Shown one piece after another: positions 36,668 through 44,845 of a stretch of DNA of 58,719 bases. Made by a program: the position numbers and the translations under genes. The notes under the pieces were generated by a model, which saw only the letters and a program-made list of their open reading frames with translations, had not been told where the DNA came from and searched no databases. The stretch covers positions 240,351 to 299,069 of the forward strand of contig NZ_BMXR01000008.1 in assembly GCF_014651855.1 (NCBI RefSeq), written 5' to 3'. How positions within the stretch are numbered: position 1 is the first letter of the stretch; every line of letters starts with the position of its first letter. The DNA is from Saccharospirillum salsuginis. GTDB lineage: Bacteria; Pseudomonadota; Gammaproteobacteria; Pseudomonadales; Natronospirillaceae.

Positions 36668-37144
36668 ATGAACCACACCTTCTGGCTGGAACCCAACCGA
36701 ATCGCCGGCCGATCCGGCCCGAACAAGGATCCCTGGGATCTGACCGAGATCGCGGAAGCCGGCTTCAAAGGCATCCTCTCCGTCAACAACGGGGAAGCCG
36801 TCCACGAAACCCTGATCCGCCATTTGGGCATCGACTACGCCCATATCCCGCTGGCCGATAATGCGCCCCCCAGAGAAGGCGACGCCGCCATATGCCTGGC
36901 CGCTTTGCCGAGGATCCTCTCCTTTATCGACCAGACCCTGCACCGAGGGCCGGTCCTGATTCATTGCCGCTCGGGCAAGGATCGAACCGGATTGGCGATG
37001 GCCGCCTATCTGGTTCAAAACAAGGGGCTGACCGTAGAGGCGGCCATGCAAAGGGTGCTGGATGTCAGACCCATTGCCTTTTCGGCGGAAGGCTGGCTGG
37101 CGTTTTGTGAAGCGGTTCTGGAAGAAATGACAGCACGTCGGTAG
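36668..37144 (+). CDS. Dual-specificity/tyrosine phosphatase-like protein
   Basis: A 158-residue cytosolic protein with the cysteine-phosphatase P-loop HCRSGKDRTG: nucleophile Cys100 and Arg106. The upstream Asp in PLADNAPP (Asp64) is a candidate general acid. The small size and the SVNNGEAVH block match bacterial DSP-like phosphatases. Substrates may be phosphoproteins, nucleotides or sugar phosphates. It stands alone between galU and two acetyltransferase genes, the first only 15 bp downstream. Confidence 0.85.
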   Translation: MNHTFWLEPNRIAGRSGPNKDPWDLTEIAEAGFKGILSVNNGEAVHETLIRHLGIDYAHIPLADNAPPREGDAAICLAALPRILSFIDQTLHRGPVLIHCRSGKDRTGLAMAAYLVQNKGLTVEAAMQRVLDVRPIAFSAEGWLAFCEAVLEEMTARR

Positions 37145-37159
37145 GCTGTATGACAGAGA

Positions 37160-37714
37160 ATGTCATTCAGGGAGCCACCATTGATCACGACCACCCGCCT
37201 GATCCTCAGGAAACCTAAGCCGGAAGACGCCGCTGCGTTCTTTAAAGTCTATTCCCACCGAGAGGCGATGCGGTATTGGAGCACGCCGCCCCATAGCGAT
37301 ATCGAAGAGACCGTCAAGGTCATTGAAAACAGCATTCGGGGTTGGGAGACGAAGGACTACTACGATTTCAGCATTCAATTGGCACAGGGCCAATCGGTCA
37401 TCGGCAAGGCCGCACTACACAATATTCATAAAAGTTCCCGCCGCGCCGAGGTGGGCTATCTATTGAGCCCTGACTATTGGGGGCAGGGTTATATGAAAGA
37501 GGCCATGACCGCCTTGATTGAACATGCCTTCGGTGCCTTGGAAATGCGACGGCTGGAAGCGGATATCGATCCGGACAACGCCGCTTCTCGAGCCTTGCTG
37601 GAACGTCTCAGTTTTCGGAAAGAAGGCGAGTTGAGGGAACGCTGGGAGATTGGGGGCAAAATAACCGATAGCCATCTGTATGGTTTGTTGGCCAGGGATT
37701 GGCAAGGCCCATGA
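37160..37714 (+). CDS. GNAT acetyltransferase, RimJ/RimL type
   Basis: A 184-residue acetyl-CoA-dependent N-acetyltransferase with TTRLILRKPKPEDAAAFF at the start, the acetyl-CoA loop LLSPDYWGQGYMKEAM (about residues 97-112), and PDNAASRALLERLSF. The RimJ/RimL branch acetylates protein N-termini or small amines; the target is unknown. ATG 37160 is drawn; a TTG at 37181 with AGGGAG 6 bp upstream is a credible alternative. Its TGA overlaps the ATG of the next acetyltransferase (ATGA). Confidence 0.88.
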   Translation: MSFREPPLITTTRLILRKPKPEDAAAFFKVYSHREAMRYWSTPPHSDIEETVKVIENSIRGWETKDYYDFSIQLAQGQSVIGKAALHNIHKSSRRAEVGYLLSPDYWGQGYMKEAMTALIEHAFGALEMRRLEADIDPDNAASRALLERLSFRKEGELRERWEIGGKITDSHLYGLLARDWQGP

Positions 37715-38178
37715 CAACCTTTCGATTCGAGACGCTGGATGTATCGGATGAAAAGGCTGTGGTCGACGTGGCGCGAATACACCATGACTGTCCAACAGAA
37801 TGGGATCCACATCATCGATACACCCAGGAGGATCTTGATAAAACCATTGCCATGATTCAGGACCACAAGCATGGACGGAATCATGTATTGCTGGTGCGCA
37901 ATTCGGACTTGGACATAGTCGGTATGCATTGGGCACGAGTCGGTGTCGAACCGACCCGACAACCAGCCTATTTGATGTCGCTTTGGGTACGGCCTGGATG
38001 CCGGCGTCAAGGGGTGGCTACGGAGTTGAAACGGCAGATGGAAGACTGGTTGCTAGCCCTAGGTGTCGGTGAGATTCGGACCCATGTCCACGCCCAGAAT
38101 CAAACGATGCTCGATTTCAACAAGAGGCTCGGATTTGGAGTGACAATGATTGGGATGTCCAAGAAGGTGGAAGGGTAA
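37711..38178 (+). CDS. GNAT acetyltransferase
   Basis: A 155-residue acetyltransferase. The acetyl-CoA-binding region is SLWVRPGCRRQGVATELKRQMEDW, followed by HAQNQTMLDFNKRLGFG. The start ATG overlaps the preceding acetyltransferase stop and has AAGG upstream; the longer frame from 37699 is not needed. The two genes are translationally coupled. The substrate is unknown. Confidence 0.86.
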   Translation: MTTFRFETLDVSDEKAVVDVARIHHDCPTEWDPHHRYTQEDLDKTIAMIQDHKHGRNHVLLVRNSDLDIVGMHWARVGVEPTRQPAYLMSLWVRPGCRRQGVATELKRQMEDWLLALGVGEIRTHVHAQNQTMLDFNKRLGFGVTMIGMSKKVEG

Positions 38179-38235
38179 CGCGTTGGTTTGTAATTGTTTT
38201 CCCTAAACTCCAACTTCTTGGCTTCTTAATGTTAA

Positions 38236-38270
38236 CGGCAGATAACGCCCTTCGGGCTCTTCTGCCCTAC
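38236..38270. repeat. REP unit of the GTAGGGCAGAAG family
   Basis: CGGCAGATAACGCCCTTCGGGCTCTTCTGCCCTAC is the complement-oriented relative of the unit at 36538. The GCCCTTCGGGC stem-loop is the stable part. It lies between the acetyltransferase and the opposing epimerase gene. Confidence 0.65.
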
Positions 38271-38289
38271 GTGTTCGCGGAGCCCCAGT

Positions 38290-39177
38290 TTATTCCAGGA
38301 CGTCGCGCCAGGAGTGTTTGGGTTGGAATCCTAGCAGGCGTTTGGCTTTTTCGTTGGAATAGAAGGTTTCCGTTGTCCCCATCTGGTGTTTGACCGGTAG
38401 GCCTTTGTAGAAGCGTTCGATCACTTCGTCGGTTGTGATGTCCACCGACAGGTCGTCGTTGGCGACGTTGAAGACTTCGTACCCCAGTCCGTCCGTTTTC
38501 AGGCAGCAATCGACCATGTGGCCGAGGTCGCGGGCGTCGATGTAGGCGAAGATGTTGCGCCGGCGAAGCTCCGGTTTCTTGAAGTAGGTGGGGAAGTTCT
38601 GAATGTATTCGTGCGGCTCGATGACGTTGTTGATGCGCAGGCCGTAGATGTCGATGCCGGTCCGGGCCTGGAAGCTGCGGGCGGTCACTTCGTTGACAAC
38701 CTTCGACATGGCGTAGCTGTCTTCCGGCACCGTCGGGTGTTCTTCGTCGATCGGGATATAGTCCGGTTTCTTTTCACCGTCGGCGAAGCAGATGCCGTAG
38801 GTGGTCTCCGACGAAGCGAAGACGACCTTGTTGATGCCCAGCTTGGTGGCGGCGTCGAGGACGTTGTAGGTGCTCAGGGTGTTGATGCGGTAGGTTTCGT
38901 TGTCCGGTTTCAGCAGGATGCGCGGTATGGCCGCGAAATGCACCACGGCGTCGTACCGGGGTACGCCGGTGCCGGGGTCCAGTTCATCGAAACCCGCATA
39001 GGCGGACAGCGCATTGAAGACCTGGCCGGCGTCGGTCAGATCCACCTGCAATTGATCCACGCCCGGTATGTCCAGCGGCACCAGATCCGCGTTGGTGACA
39101 CGATGGCCTTGCTCGATTAGATGGGCGATGGCGTGTCGGCCGGCTTTGCCGCTGCCGCCGGTGAATAGAATACGCAT
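38290..39177 (-). CDS. Extended-SDR NAD(P)-dependent epimerase/dehydratase
   Basis: A 295-residue Rossmann-fold protein. The nucleotide loop is TGGSGKAGRH (residues 6-14), and the catalytic set is Ser122/Ser123, Tyr155 and Lys159 (YAMSK). HFAAIPR and FNVANDDLSVDI fit the sugar-nucleotide epimerase and uronate dehydrogenase group, but the substrate is not clear. An MFS carrier gene lies 36 bp upstream on the same strand and may form an operon with it. Confidence 0.86.
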   Translation of the reverse strand: MRILFTGGSGKAGRHAIAHLIEQGHRVTNADLVPLDIPGVDQLQVDLTDAGQVFNALSAYAGFDELDPGTGVPRYDAVVHFAAIPRILLKPDNETYRINTLSTYNVLDAATKLGINKVVFASSETTYGICFADGEKKPDYIPIDEEHPTVPEDSYAMSKVVNEVTARSFQARTGIDIYGLRINNVIEPHEYIQNFPTYFKKPELRRRNIFAYIDARDLGHMVDCCLKTDGLGYEVFNVANDDLSVDITTDEVIERFYKGLPVKHQMGTTETFYSNEKAKRLLGFQPKHSWRDVLE

Positions 39178-39213
39178 GGTTCAAATTCCTCCAGTAACCG
39201 ACATCCCGGGGGG

Positions 39214-40533
39214 TCAGGCGTCGGTGGCTCTCATTTCTTCATCGATATCGGTGCCGATCGATTCATCCAGGTCTGAAAAATCCTGTTTTTCGCCGTGAGC
39301 ATGGCCGAAGTCCGCATTGCGAGGGTCCAGTTCTTCGAGGCCCAGGGCGGCTTCCGGCATTGTCGTATAGAACGTCTCGTGCTGTTTGGCCGGGCTTCGG
39401 GCCTGACGCGAGCCGGCGAAAATGAAGGCGATCAGGGCACCGAGGATCAGAGCGTTGCTGACGAACAAACCTCCCGGCCCCAGGACCTGCATGAACAGTG
39501 AACTGATGATGGGGCCGATGCAACCGCCAATACCGTAGCTCAGCAAGAGGGCGGTACTGGCCGAGGTGATCTCGTGCGTATCCATCAAGTCGTTGGTGAT
39601 GGCGACGGCGATCGGGTAGAGCGTGGCGCTGATGCCCATATAGAGCCCCACGGCGAGAATCAGCAGCACCATGTTGAAGCTCCCGATCAATGCCGCCGCA
39701 AGGCTGCATAGGGCGGCGGTAGCGGCGGCGGCGAGAATGACCCGATAGCGGTCGTACCGGTCGCACAGGCGGCCAATGGGCCAGGCGAGGATCATGGCCG
39801 CCACGATGGCCGAGGCCATGAAGTTGGAAATCTGGGTCACGTCCAGATTGATGCGGTCGGCGTAGACCGGCCCCATGGTGTAGAAGGCGCTGATCAGCAA
39901 CCCGGCGACCAGCGCGCCGAGCGTGCCCACCGGAGAGGTTTGGAAGAGCTGGCGAATGGTCATGCGCTGCCCGTGTTCGATGGTCGGCGACGCATGACGG
40001 GTCATCGACAGCGGCGCGACCGCCAGAACGACCAGAATGGCGGCGAGCGAGAAGGGGATGAAATCGGCCGGGTCGCCGATGCGGATCAACACCTGGCCGG
40101 CGGCGGTCGACAGGAAAAACACCACCTGGTAAACCGCGAACAGGCTGGCGCGGTTGGTGTTGTCGGCACGGCTGCTGAACCAGCTTTCCATGACGATCAT
40201 CAGACCGGCCATGACAAAACCGGCGAGTGCGCGCAATCCGCCCCAGAGCCAGGTTTCGACGGACATGGGGTGAATCAGAATCGCCGCCGCCAGAACGGCC
40301 GCGAACACGGCGAATGCCCGGATGTGACCCACTCGCGTGATGATTCGGGACGCGTAGAGCGTGCCGCCGACAAAGCCGATGGAATAAAACACCAGCGTCC
40401 AACCGATGACCGTGGCGTTAAAGCCTTCGATGCTCAGCCGGAGCCCCAGCAATGTGGTCAGAAAAGCGTTACCGGTGATCAGCAGAATGATGCTGGCCAT
40501 CAAGGCGGACAAGCTGAGGGCCGTGGCTTTCAT
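39214..40533 (-). CDS. MFS transporter, YcaD-like
   Basis: A 439-residue major-facilitator protein with twelve hydrophobic helices and a soluble acidic C-terminal tail of about 55 residues. The opening ALMASIILLITGNAFLTTLLGLRLSIEGF and the loop SRIITRVGHIRAFAVFA resemble the YcaD branch. The acidic tail (DFSDLDESIGTDIDEEM) is unusual for the family and may be regulatory. It precedes the SDR gene on the same strand. An inverted repeat lies 28 bp upstream of its start. The substrate is unknown. Confidence 0.86.
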   Translation of the reverse strand: MKATALSLSALMASIILLITGNAFLTTLLGLRLSIEGFNATVIGWTLVFYSIGFVGGTLYASRIITRVGHIRAFAVFAAVLAAAILIHPMSVETWLWGGLRALAGFVMAGLMIVMESWFSSRADNTNRASLFAVYQVVFFLSTAAGQVLIRIGDPADFIPFSLAAILVVLAVAPLSMTRHASPTIEHGQRMTIRQLFQTSPVGTLGALVAGLLISAFYTMGPVYADRINLDVTQISNFMASAIVAAMILAWPIGRLCDRYDRYRVILAAAATAALCSLAAALIGSFNMVLLILAVGLYMGISATLYPIAVAITNDLMDTHEITSASTALLLSYGIGGCIGPIISSLFMQVLGPGGLFVSNALILGALIAFIFAGSRQARSPAKQHETFYTTMPEAALGLEELDPRNADFGHAHGEKQDFSDLDESIGTDIDEEMRATDA

Positions 40534-40560
40534 GTAACCTCCCTAGAACAAAACTGCACG

Positions 40561-40582
40561 ACGTCGAATTACGGTACGACGT
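40561..40582. promoter_or_regulatory. inverted repeat upstream of the MFS gene
   Basis: ACGTCG-N10-CGACGT forms a perfect 6-bp inverted repeat, and ACGACGT also occurs directly at 40558 and 40576, 18 bp apart. It is close enough to the MFS start to be an operator. No regulator gene is adjacent. Confidence 0.4.
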
Positions 40583-40725
40583 TGTTGGTGGGTCAATGCC
40601 GGGATTTAAAGGGTTCATGGCTGAGCTTAGATGAGTTCGCCGTTTCCTCAACCGACACCCGAACGGCCAACTCGTCGCCGTGCTAAGCTTTCGGATGCTC
40701 ATTGGCATTGAGGTGACAGACATTG

Positions 40726-41754
40726 ATGCATCGAATGCACAGTTCCGTAACCGGGTGGTTCGTCCTGTTTGCAGTGCTGGGGTGCACTCAAGAGCGGATC
40801 TCGTCGGGAGCCGAGGGTGACGCCTCGACCGATTCGGCGACCTCGCTAACAGAATGTGGCGCTTCGATCTTCGAAGCCTTCACGGAGAGTGCTATAGCGC
40901 CACCGACTGCAAACTCGGATTTGTACCTGACCGCCGATGACGCCGACAAGACGGCCGTGCGGGCGTCTTTGCAAGCCTGGTTCGAGGGCGATACGGATGC
41001 CGCCATACAGCATGGGCAAAAGGCCGGTTACGATCTGTGCCGGGGAACGGGCGCCGAGAGCGGCTGGGTACTCTGGTCGCCGGCCAGTGTCGGCCAGGGG
41101 AGGGCGTTGTGGGCCTTGAACACGAGTGCAGAAGCGCGCGGTCTGATCGTGGAAACCCCGCATCCGGAGCATGATCTGGACACCTTGCCCCAGGGCGTCG
41201 ATTTGGTGCGCACGCTCGGTGCCCGGGCCTTGATCACCAGTGGCACCCATCGATGCGCGAACACCACGGCGTCACAGTGCTCCGGTCAGACCCGGGTATG
41301 CACCGGCAGTCTGGCACTCTATCCCGAGTCGGATATGGCGCATACCCTGGCGTCGCGCTTTCAGGCCGTGCATGAAGCCATGGCCGGGCACTATCCGAAC
41401 GATCTGGTCGTCAGCCTGCATGGTTTCGGGGACGATGGAATCAGTCTGTCAAACGGGACGACCGATCCGATCTCGGCCGGGGATCCGGTTGCCCGCCTGG
41501 CGTTGGCGCTCGAACAGCAATTACCGGCGGAAAACATCACCAGTTGCAATGCATTCCCCGGTGGCACAACGGAGAACCGACTCTGTGGCACCACCAATGT
41601 CCAGGGGCGCCACCTGAACGATTCACCCGATGCGTGCACCCAGGCCGCCGATCAGGCCAGTCAGCGTTTCATACACATGGAACAAAGCCTGACGATTCGG
41701 CAGAATGAAGCGTCTGCGGTGCAGGCGGCTTTCGAAGCCCTTTTGAGTGACTGA
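40726..41754 (+). CDS. Putative lipoprotein, unrecognised hydrolase-like
   Basis: A 342-residue exported protein with a lipobox-like VLGC ending at Cys20, though Leu at -2 is not ideal. I do not recognise the family. The pattern VETPHPEHD (about residue 147), ITSGTHRCAN (about residue 174) and VVSLHGFGDDG (about residue 232) places His, Asp and His in a metal-binding-like order, which would suit a zinc-dependent amidohydrolase or peptidase. It has many paired cysteines, consistent with a periplasmic location. The ATG at 40726 has AGGTGA 9 bp upstream. An acetyltransferase follows after 13 bp. Confidence 0.65.
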   Translation: MHRMHSSVTGWFVLFAVLGCTQERISSGAEGDASTDSATSLTECGASIFEAFTESAIAPPTANSDLYLTADDADKTAVRASLQAWFEGDTDAAIQHGQKAGYDLCRGTGAESGWVLWSPASVGQGRALWALNTSAEARGLIVETPHPEHDLDTLPQGVDLVRTLGARALITSGTHRCANTTASQCSGQTRVCTGSLALYPESDMAHTLASRFQAVHEAMAGHYPNDLVVSLHGFGDDGISLSNGTTDPISAGDPVARLALALEQQLPAENITSCNAFPGGTTENRLCGTTNVQGRHLNDSPDACTQAADQASQRFIHMEQSLTIRQNEASAVQAAFEALLSD

Positions 41755-41767
41755 CGGGACAGGGAAA

Positions 41768-42229
41768 ATGAACCTTCTGATTTCACCGGTGGAACCGGAC
41801 GATCTGGCGGCGATTGGCGCCATCAGCGATGCCGCGAACGAGGCCCAGGTGTTTCCGATGCAGTCGGAAGAAGGCCGGGCGACGCTGCTGTCGGATCGCG
41901 AAAACAAACTGAAACGCCTGCTCGACCCGGAACGTTCGCCTTCCCTGAAGGCCGTACTGGAGGGCCGGATTGTCGGTTACGTGACCTGGCGGGACGGCCA
42001 TTTCGTGACGGCTTTGTACGTCAGCCTGGCGCATCAGGGCCTGGGCATCGGACGGCGTTTGATGGACGCGATGATCGAGCGGGCCGAAGAGCCGGTTGTC
42101 CGACTGCGGGCTTCGGTCAATGCCGTCGAATTTTATCGTCGGTACGGTTTTCAGCCGGAAGGCGGGGAACAGATTCTTCACGGCATTCGTTTTGTACCCA
42201 TGGCGTTTCGTAGACCGTCTCCGGAGTGA
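41768..42229 (+). CDS. GNAT acetyltransferase
   Basis: A 153-residue acetyltransferase with the acetyl-CoA loop VSLAHQGLGIGRRLMDAM and the C-terminal NAVEFYRRYGFQPEG. Its N-terminal SPVEPDDLAAIGAISDAA is the usual first helix. The ATG at 41768 is preceded by AGGG; a GTG at 41747 opens the frame earlier. It lies just downstream of the lipoprotein gene. The substrate is unknown. Confidence 0.86.
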   Translation: MNLLISPVEPDDLAAIGAISDAANEAQVFPMQSEEGRATLLSDRENKLKRLLDPERSPSLKAVLEGRIVGYVTWRDGHFVTALYVSLAHQGLGIGRRLMDAMIERAEEPVVRLRASVNAVEFYRRYGFQPEGGEQILHGIRFVPMAFRRPSPE

Positions 42230-42286
42230 TCCGAATGGCGGGCTGGAACGAACATAGTGTCCGTTAGCCGAGTTATTGGGATATCC

Positions 42287-43303
42287 ATGAACCGTTACAC
42301 GGCCGTTGCGACAATCCCGCTCGTACTGTCGACCATTTTCGTCGGCACTGCTGTTGCGGAAGAGAACCCGTTTTCCGAAGCGGTCCGGCTTGCGAGCGGC
42401 TTCGATTCCATTCGAACCCTTCACATCGCTCAATCCGACCGGTTGCAGGTAGCCGAAAGCTACAACGGCGCGTCAACCGATGTGGCGACCAACGTCAAAT
42501 CGGCCTCAAAACTGCTGATCTCCGCCCTCGTTGGCATCGCCATCGAGCGCGATATCCTGACCGGTACCGACCAGCCGGTCGCGGACTTACTCGAAGACGA
42601 GTGGCCCGCCGATCCGAACCCGCTGCTCAACGACCTCACCGTCGGGCATCTGCTGTCCATGCAGGCCGGGCTGCGCCGCACCTCGGGCCGGAACTACGGT
42701 GCCTGGGTCAATTCCGACAACTGGGTGCGCAATGCGCTGAACCAGCCGTTCTCCGACGTCCCGGGCGGCGACATGTTGTATTCCACCGGCAATACCCATT
42801 TGCTGTCCGCGATCCTGACCCGGGAGACGGGCCGTTCGACCTACCGCCTCGTCAACGACTGGCTTGGTCCGGCCGGCGTCCGGGTAGAGGGCTGGATGAA
42901 CGACCCCCAGGGCATTCCTCTGGGCGGTAATCAGGTATCGATGACCCCGGAATCCCTGCTGGCGTTCGGCGAGCTGTACCGGCGCGGCGGCAAAACGTCC
43001 GATGGTGTTCAGCTCATTCCCGCTGCCTGGATCAAGGCCAGCTGGCAGCCCCGGGCGGAATCCCGCTACACCGGTGACGGCTATGGCTACACCTGGTTTA
43101 TCCGCGAATTCGCCGGCTACCCGGGCTACTACGGCTGGGGCTATGGTGGACAGATGCTTTATGTGGTGCCGGAGCTCGAGTTGACGGTGGTGATCACCTC
43201 GGACACGGACAGCCCATCCGGCCGAACCGGCTATCGCGAGGCGCTGCATGATTTTCTGTCGGAACACATCGTTCCGGAAGCCGCCCGGCGTCTGGACACT
43301 TGA
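42287..43303 (+). CDS. Exported serine hydrolase, class C beta-lactamase fold
   Basis: A 338-residue protein with a signal peptide cleaved after TAVA (residue 24). The penicillin-binding fold motifs are Ser72-x-x-Lys75 (SASK) and Tyr165 (LYSTGN), and GWGYGGQML stands in the place of the third motif. The Tyr-Ser-Thr pattern is closer to EstB-like esterases than to true AmpC (YxN), so resistance to beta-lactams is not implied. The ATG at 42287 starts the signal peptide. The substrate is unknown. Confidence 0.87.
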   Translation: MNRYTAVATIPLVLSTIFVGTAVAEENPFSEAVRLASGFDSIRTLHIAQSDRLQVAESYNGASTDVATNVKSASKLLISALVGIAIERDILTGTDQPVADLLEDEWPADPNPLLNDLTVGHLLSMQAGLRRTSGRNYGAWVNSDNWVRNALNQPFSDVPGGDMLYSTGNTHLLSAILTRETGRSTYRLVNDWLGPAGVRVEGWMNDPQGIPLGGNQVSMTPESLLAFGELYRRGGKTSDGVQLIPAAWIKASWQPRAESRYTGDGYGYTWFIREFAGYPGYYGWGYGGQMLYVVPELELTVVITSDTDSPSGRTGYREALHDFLSEHIVPEAARRLDT

Positions 43304-43740
43304 AATGGCCCCGCCAAAGGGTCAGGATGGACTTGAACAGAGCTTAAACGATTAAGCTTTGGAGCGTTCCAGCCACCGGTCCAACCCGGCACCTGGCACG
43401 CCCGCGATGGCTTCGGTATCCCACTGACAATGGGCGCAAAGGCACGGCGAACGGTTTCTTGATCGATCTCAATACAGTGAATGCTCGCCCGACTACACTC
43501 AGTTCAGCCTGCCCAGTTGTTTGATCGTACGTATTTTGAACTGTAAATATCCCGGCCACCGGTCGGGAATGAACAGCCGTGCGCACGAGGGGTTCATCGC
43601 TGGTGTTGGAACTGAGTGCGTATCGTATTAGACTTTTTAAATATTAGAGGCCTAAAGACTGAGTGACGGCGCCGTATCGTTGCTGCTCGGACAGGCCGAC
43701 AGACGGAAGACACAGGCCAAGAAAAAAGAGGATGTACTCC
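43304..43740. promoter_or_regulatory. 437-bp leader region of the osmolyte transporter with FNR/Anr-like site
   Basis: No gene is evident in this stretch. TTGATCGATCTCAA at 43460-43473 matches the FNR/Anr consensus TTGAT-N4-ATCAA in all but one half-site base. An AT-rich stretch at 43630-43650 (TTTTTAAATATTAGAGG) is a possible -10 region nearer the gene. The site call is by eye. Confidence 0.42.
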
Positions 43741-44736
43741 ATGAAAAAGACTCTGCTCAAGACCTCCCTCGCCGTGGCGACCGCCATGGTGGGCACCTCC
43801 GCCCTGGCCGACTGCGGCCGGGTGACCATATCCAACATGAACTGGAACTCGGCCGCCCTGATGGCGAGCATCGACCAGCTCATCCTGAACGAAGGGTTTG
43901 GCTGCGATGCCGAACTGGTACCGGGCGACACCATGCCCACCGGGACCTCCATGGTGGAAAAAGGCGAGCCCGATATTGCCCCGGAAATGTGGAGCAACTC
44001 CATGAAAGACGCCCTTGACCGGGGTGTCGAGGAAGGCCGCCTGCGTTATGCCGGTCGTTCCCTGTCCGATGGCGGCGAGGAAGGTTTCTGGGTACCCGAG
44101 TACCTGGTGGAAGAATACCCGGAACTGGCCACCATCGAAGGCGTGAAGAAGCACGTCGACATGTTCGAGCACCCGGAAGATCCGGACAAATCCATGTTCA
44201 TGGGCTGCCCGGCCGGCTGGAACTGTCAGATTACCGCCCGTAACCTCTACAACGCCCTGAACCTGGAAGACGCCGGTTTCGACCTGGTCGACCCGGGTTC
44301 CGGCGCCGGTCTGGCCGGTTCCATCGCCAAGTCCTATGAGCGCAAGGAACCCTGGTTCGGCTACTACTGGGCACCGACCGCCGTCCTGGGTCGTTATCCC
44401 ATGGTGAAGGTCGATTTCGGTAGCGGTATCGATGAAGAGCACTACATTAACTGCATCTCGAAGGAAGAGTGCCTGGACCCGGAACCGACCATGTATCCGC
44501 CGTCGCCGGTCTGGACCGTGACCACCGAGAGCTTCGCCTCCGAAGCGCCGGAAGCCTACGACTACCTGACCAAGCGGGCATTCACCAACGACCAGATGAA
44601 CGAACTGCTGGCCTGGATGGAACAAAACCAGGCCGACGGTGAATTCGCCGCTTTCCACTTCCTGGAAAACTACGAGTCCATCTGGACCGAGTGGGTCTCC
44701 GACGACGTGGCTGACAAGGTTCGGGACGCGCTCTAA
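43741..44736 (+). CDS. Glycine betaine/choline-type ABC transporter, substrate-binding protein
   Basis: A 331-residue periplasmic protein of the OpuAC/ProX type, with a signal peptide ending SALA (residue 23). The mature protein begins DCGRVTISNMNWNSA. Trp residues in MNWNSAAL, GYYWAPTAVLG and similar loops could form the aromatic cage for trimethylammonium compounds. The ATG at 43741 has GAGG about 9 bp upstream; an ATG at 43732 is too close to it. It is first in the binding protein-permease-ATPase operon. Ligand choice among betaine, choline and carnitine is not decided. Confidence 0.9.
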   Translation: MKKTLLKTSLAVATAMVGTSALADCGRVTISNMNWNSAALMASIDQLILNEGFGCDAELVPGDTMPTGTSMVEKGEPDIAPEMWSNSMKDALDRGVEEGRLRYAGRSLSDGGEEGFWVPEYLVEEYPELATIEGVKKHVDMFEHPEDPDKSMFMGCPAGWNCQITARNLYNALNLEDAGFDLVDPGSGAGLAGSIAKSYERKEPWFGYYWAPTAVLGRYPMVKVDFGSGIDEEHYINCISKEECLDPEPTMYPPSPVWTVTTESFASEAPEAYDYLTKRAFTNDQMNELLAWMEQNQADGEFAAFHFLENYESIWTEWVSDDVADKVRDAL

Positions 44737-44747
44737 ACGCCCCGAGA

Positions 44748-44816
44748 GCGGAAGCCGTCCGGCGCGTTGCCCGGCTTCCGCATTACTCTCCCGGCCACCC
44801 CGGCCCAGGGGTGGCC
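44748..44816 (+). terminator. tandem stem-loops between binding-protein and permease genes
   Basis: GCGGAAGCCG (44748-44757) pairs with CGGCTTCCGC (44772-44781), and GGCCACCCC (44793-44801) pairs with GGGGTGGCC (44808-44816). Such structures after the first gene typically stabilise the binding-protein mRNA and cut read-through, giving excess binding protein. There is no long T-run, so attenuation rather than full stop is likely. Confidence 0.65.
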
Positions 44817-44845
44817 TTGTTGCAGTTACTCTGAGGTAGACACTC

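Noticed and set aside
42287..43303. true AmpC beta-lactamase conferring resistance
   Set aside because: The second motif is YSTGN rather than YxN and the KTG motif is not evident; esterase or peptidase relatives fit better.
43344..43586. 80-residue minus-strand frame before the betaine transporter
   Set aside because: No ribosome-binding site, no recognisable motif, and it spans a likely regulatory region.
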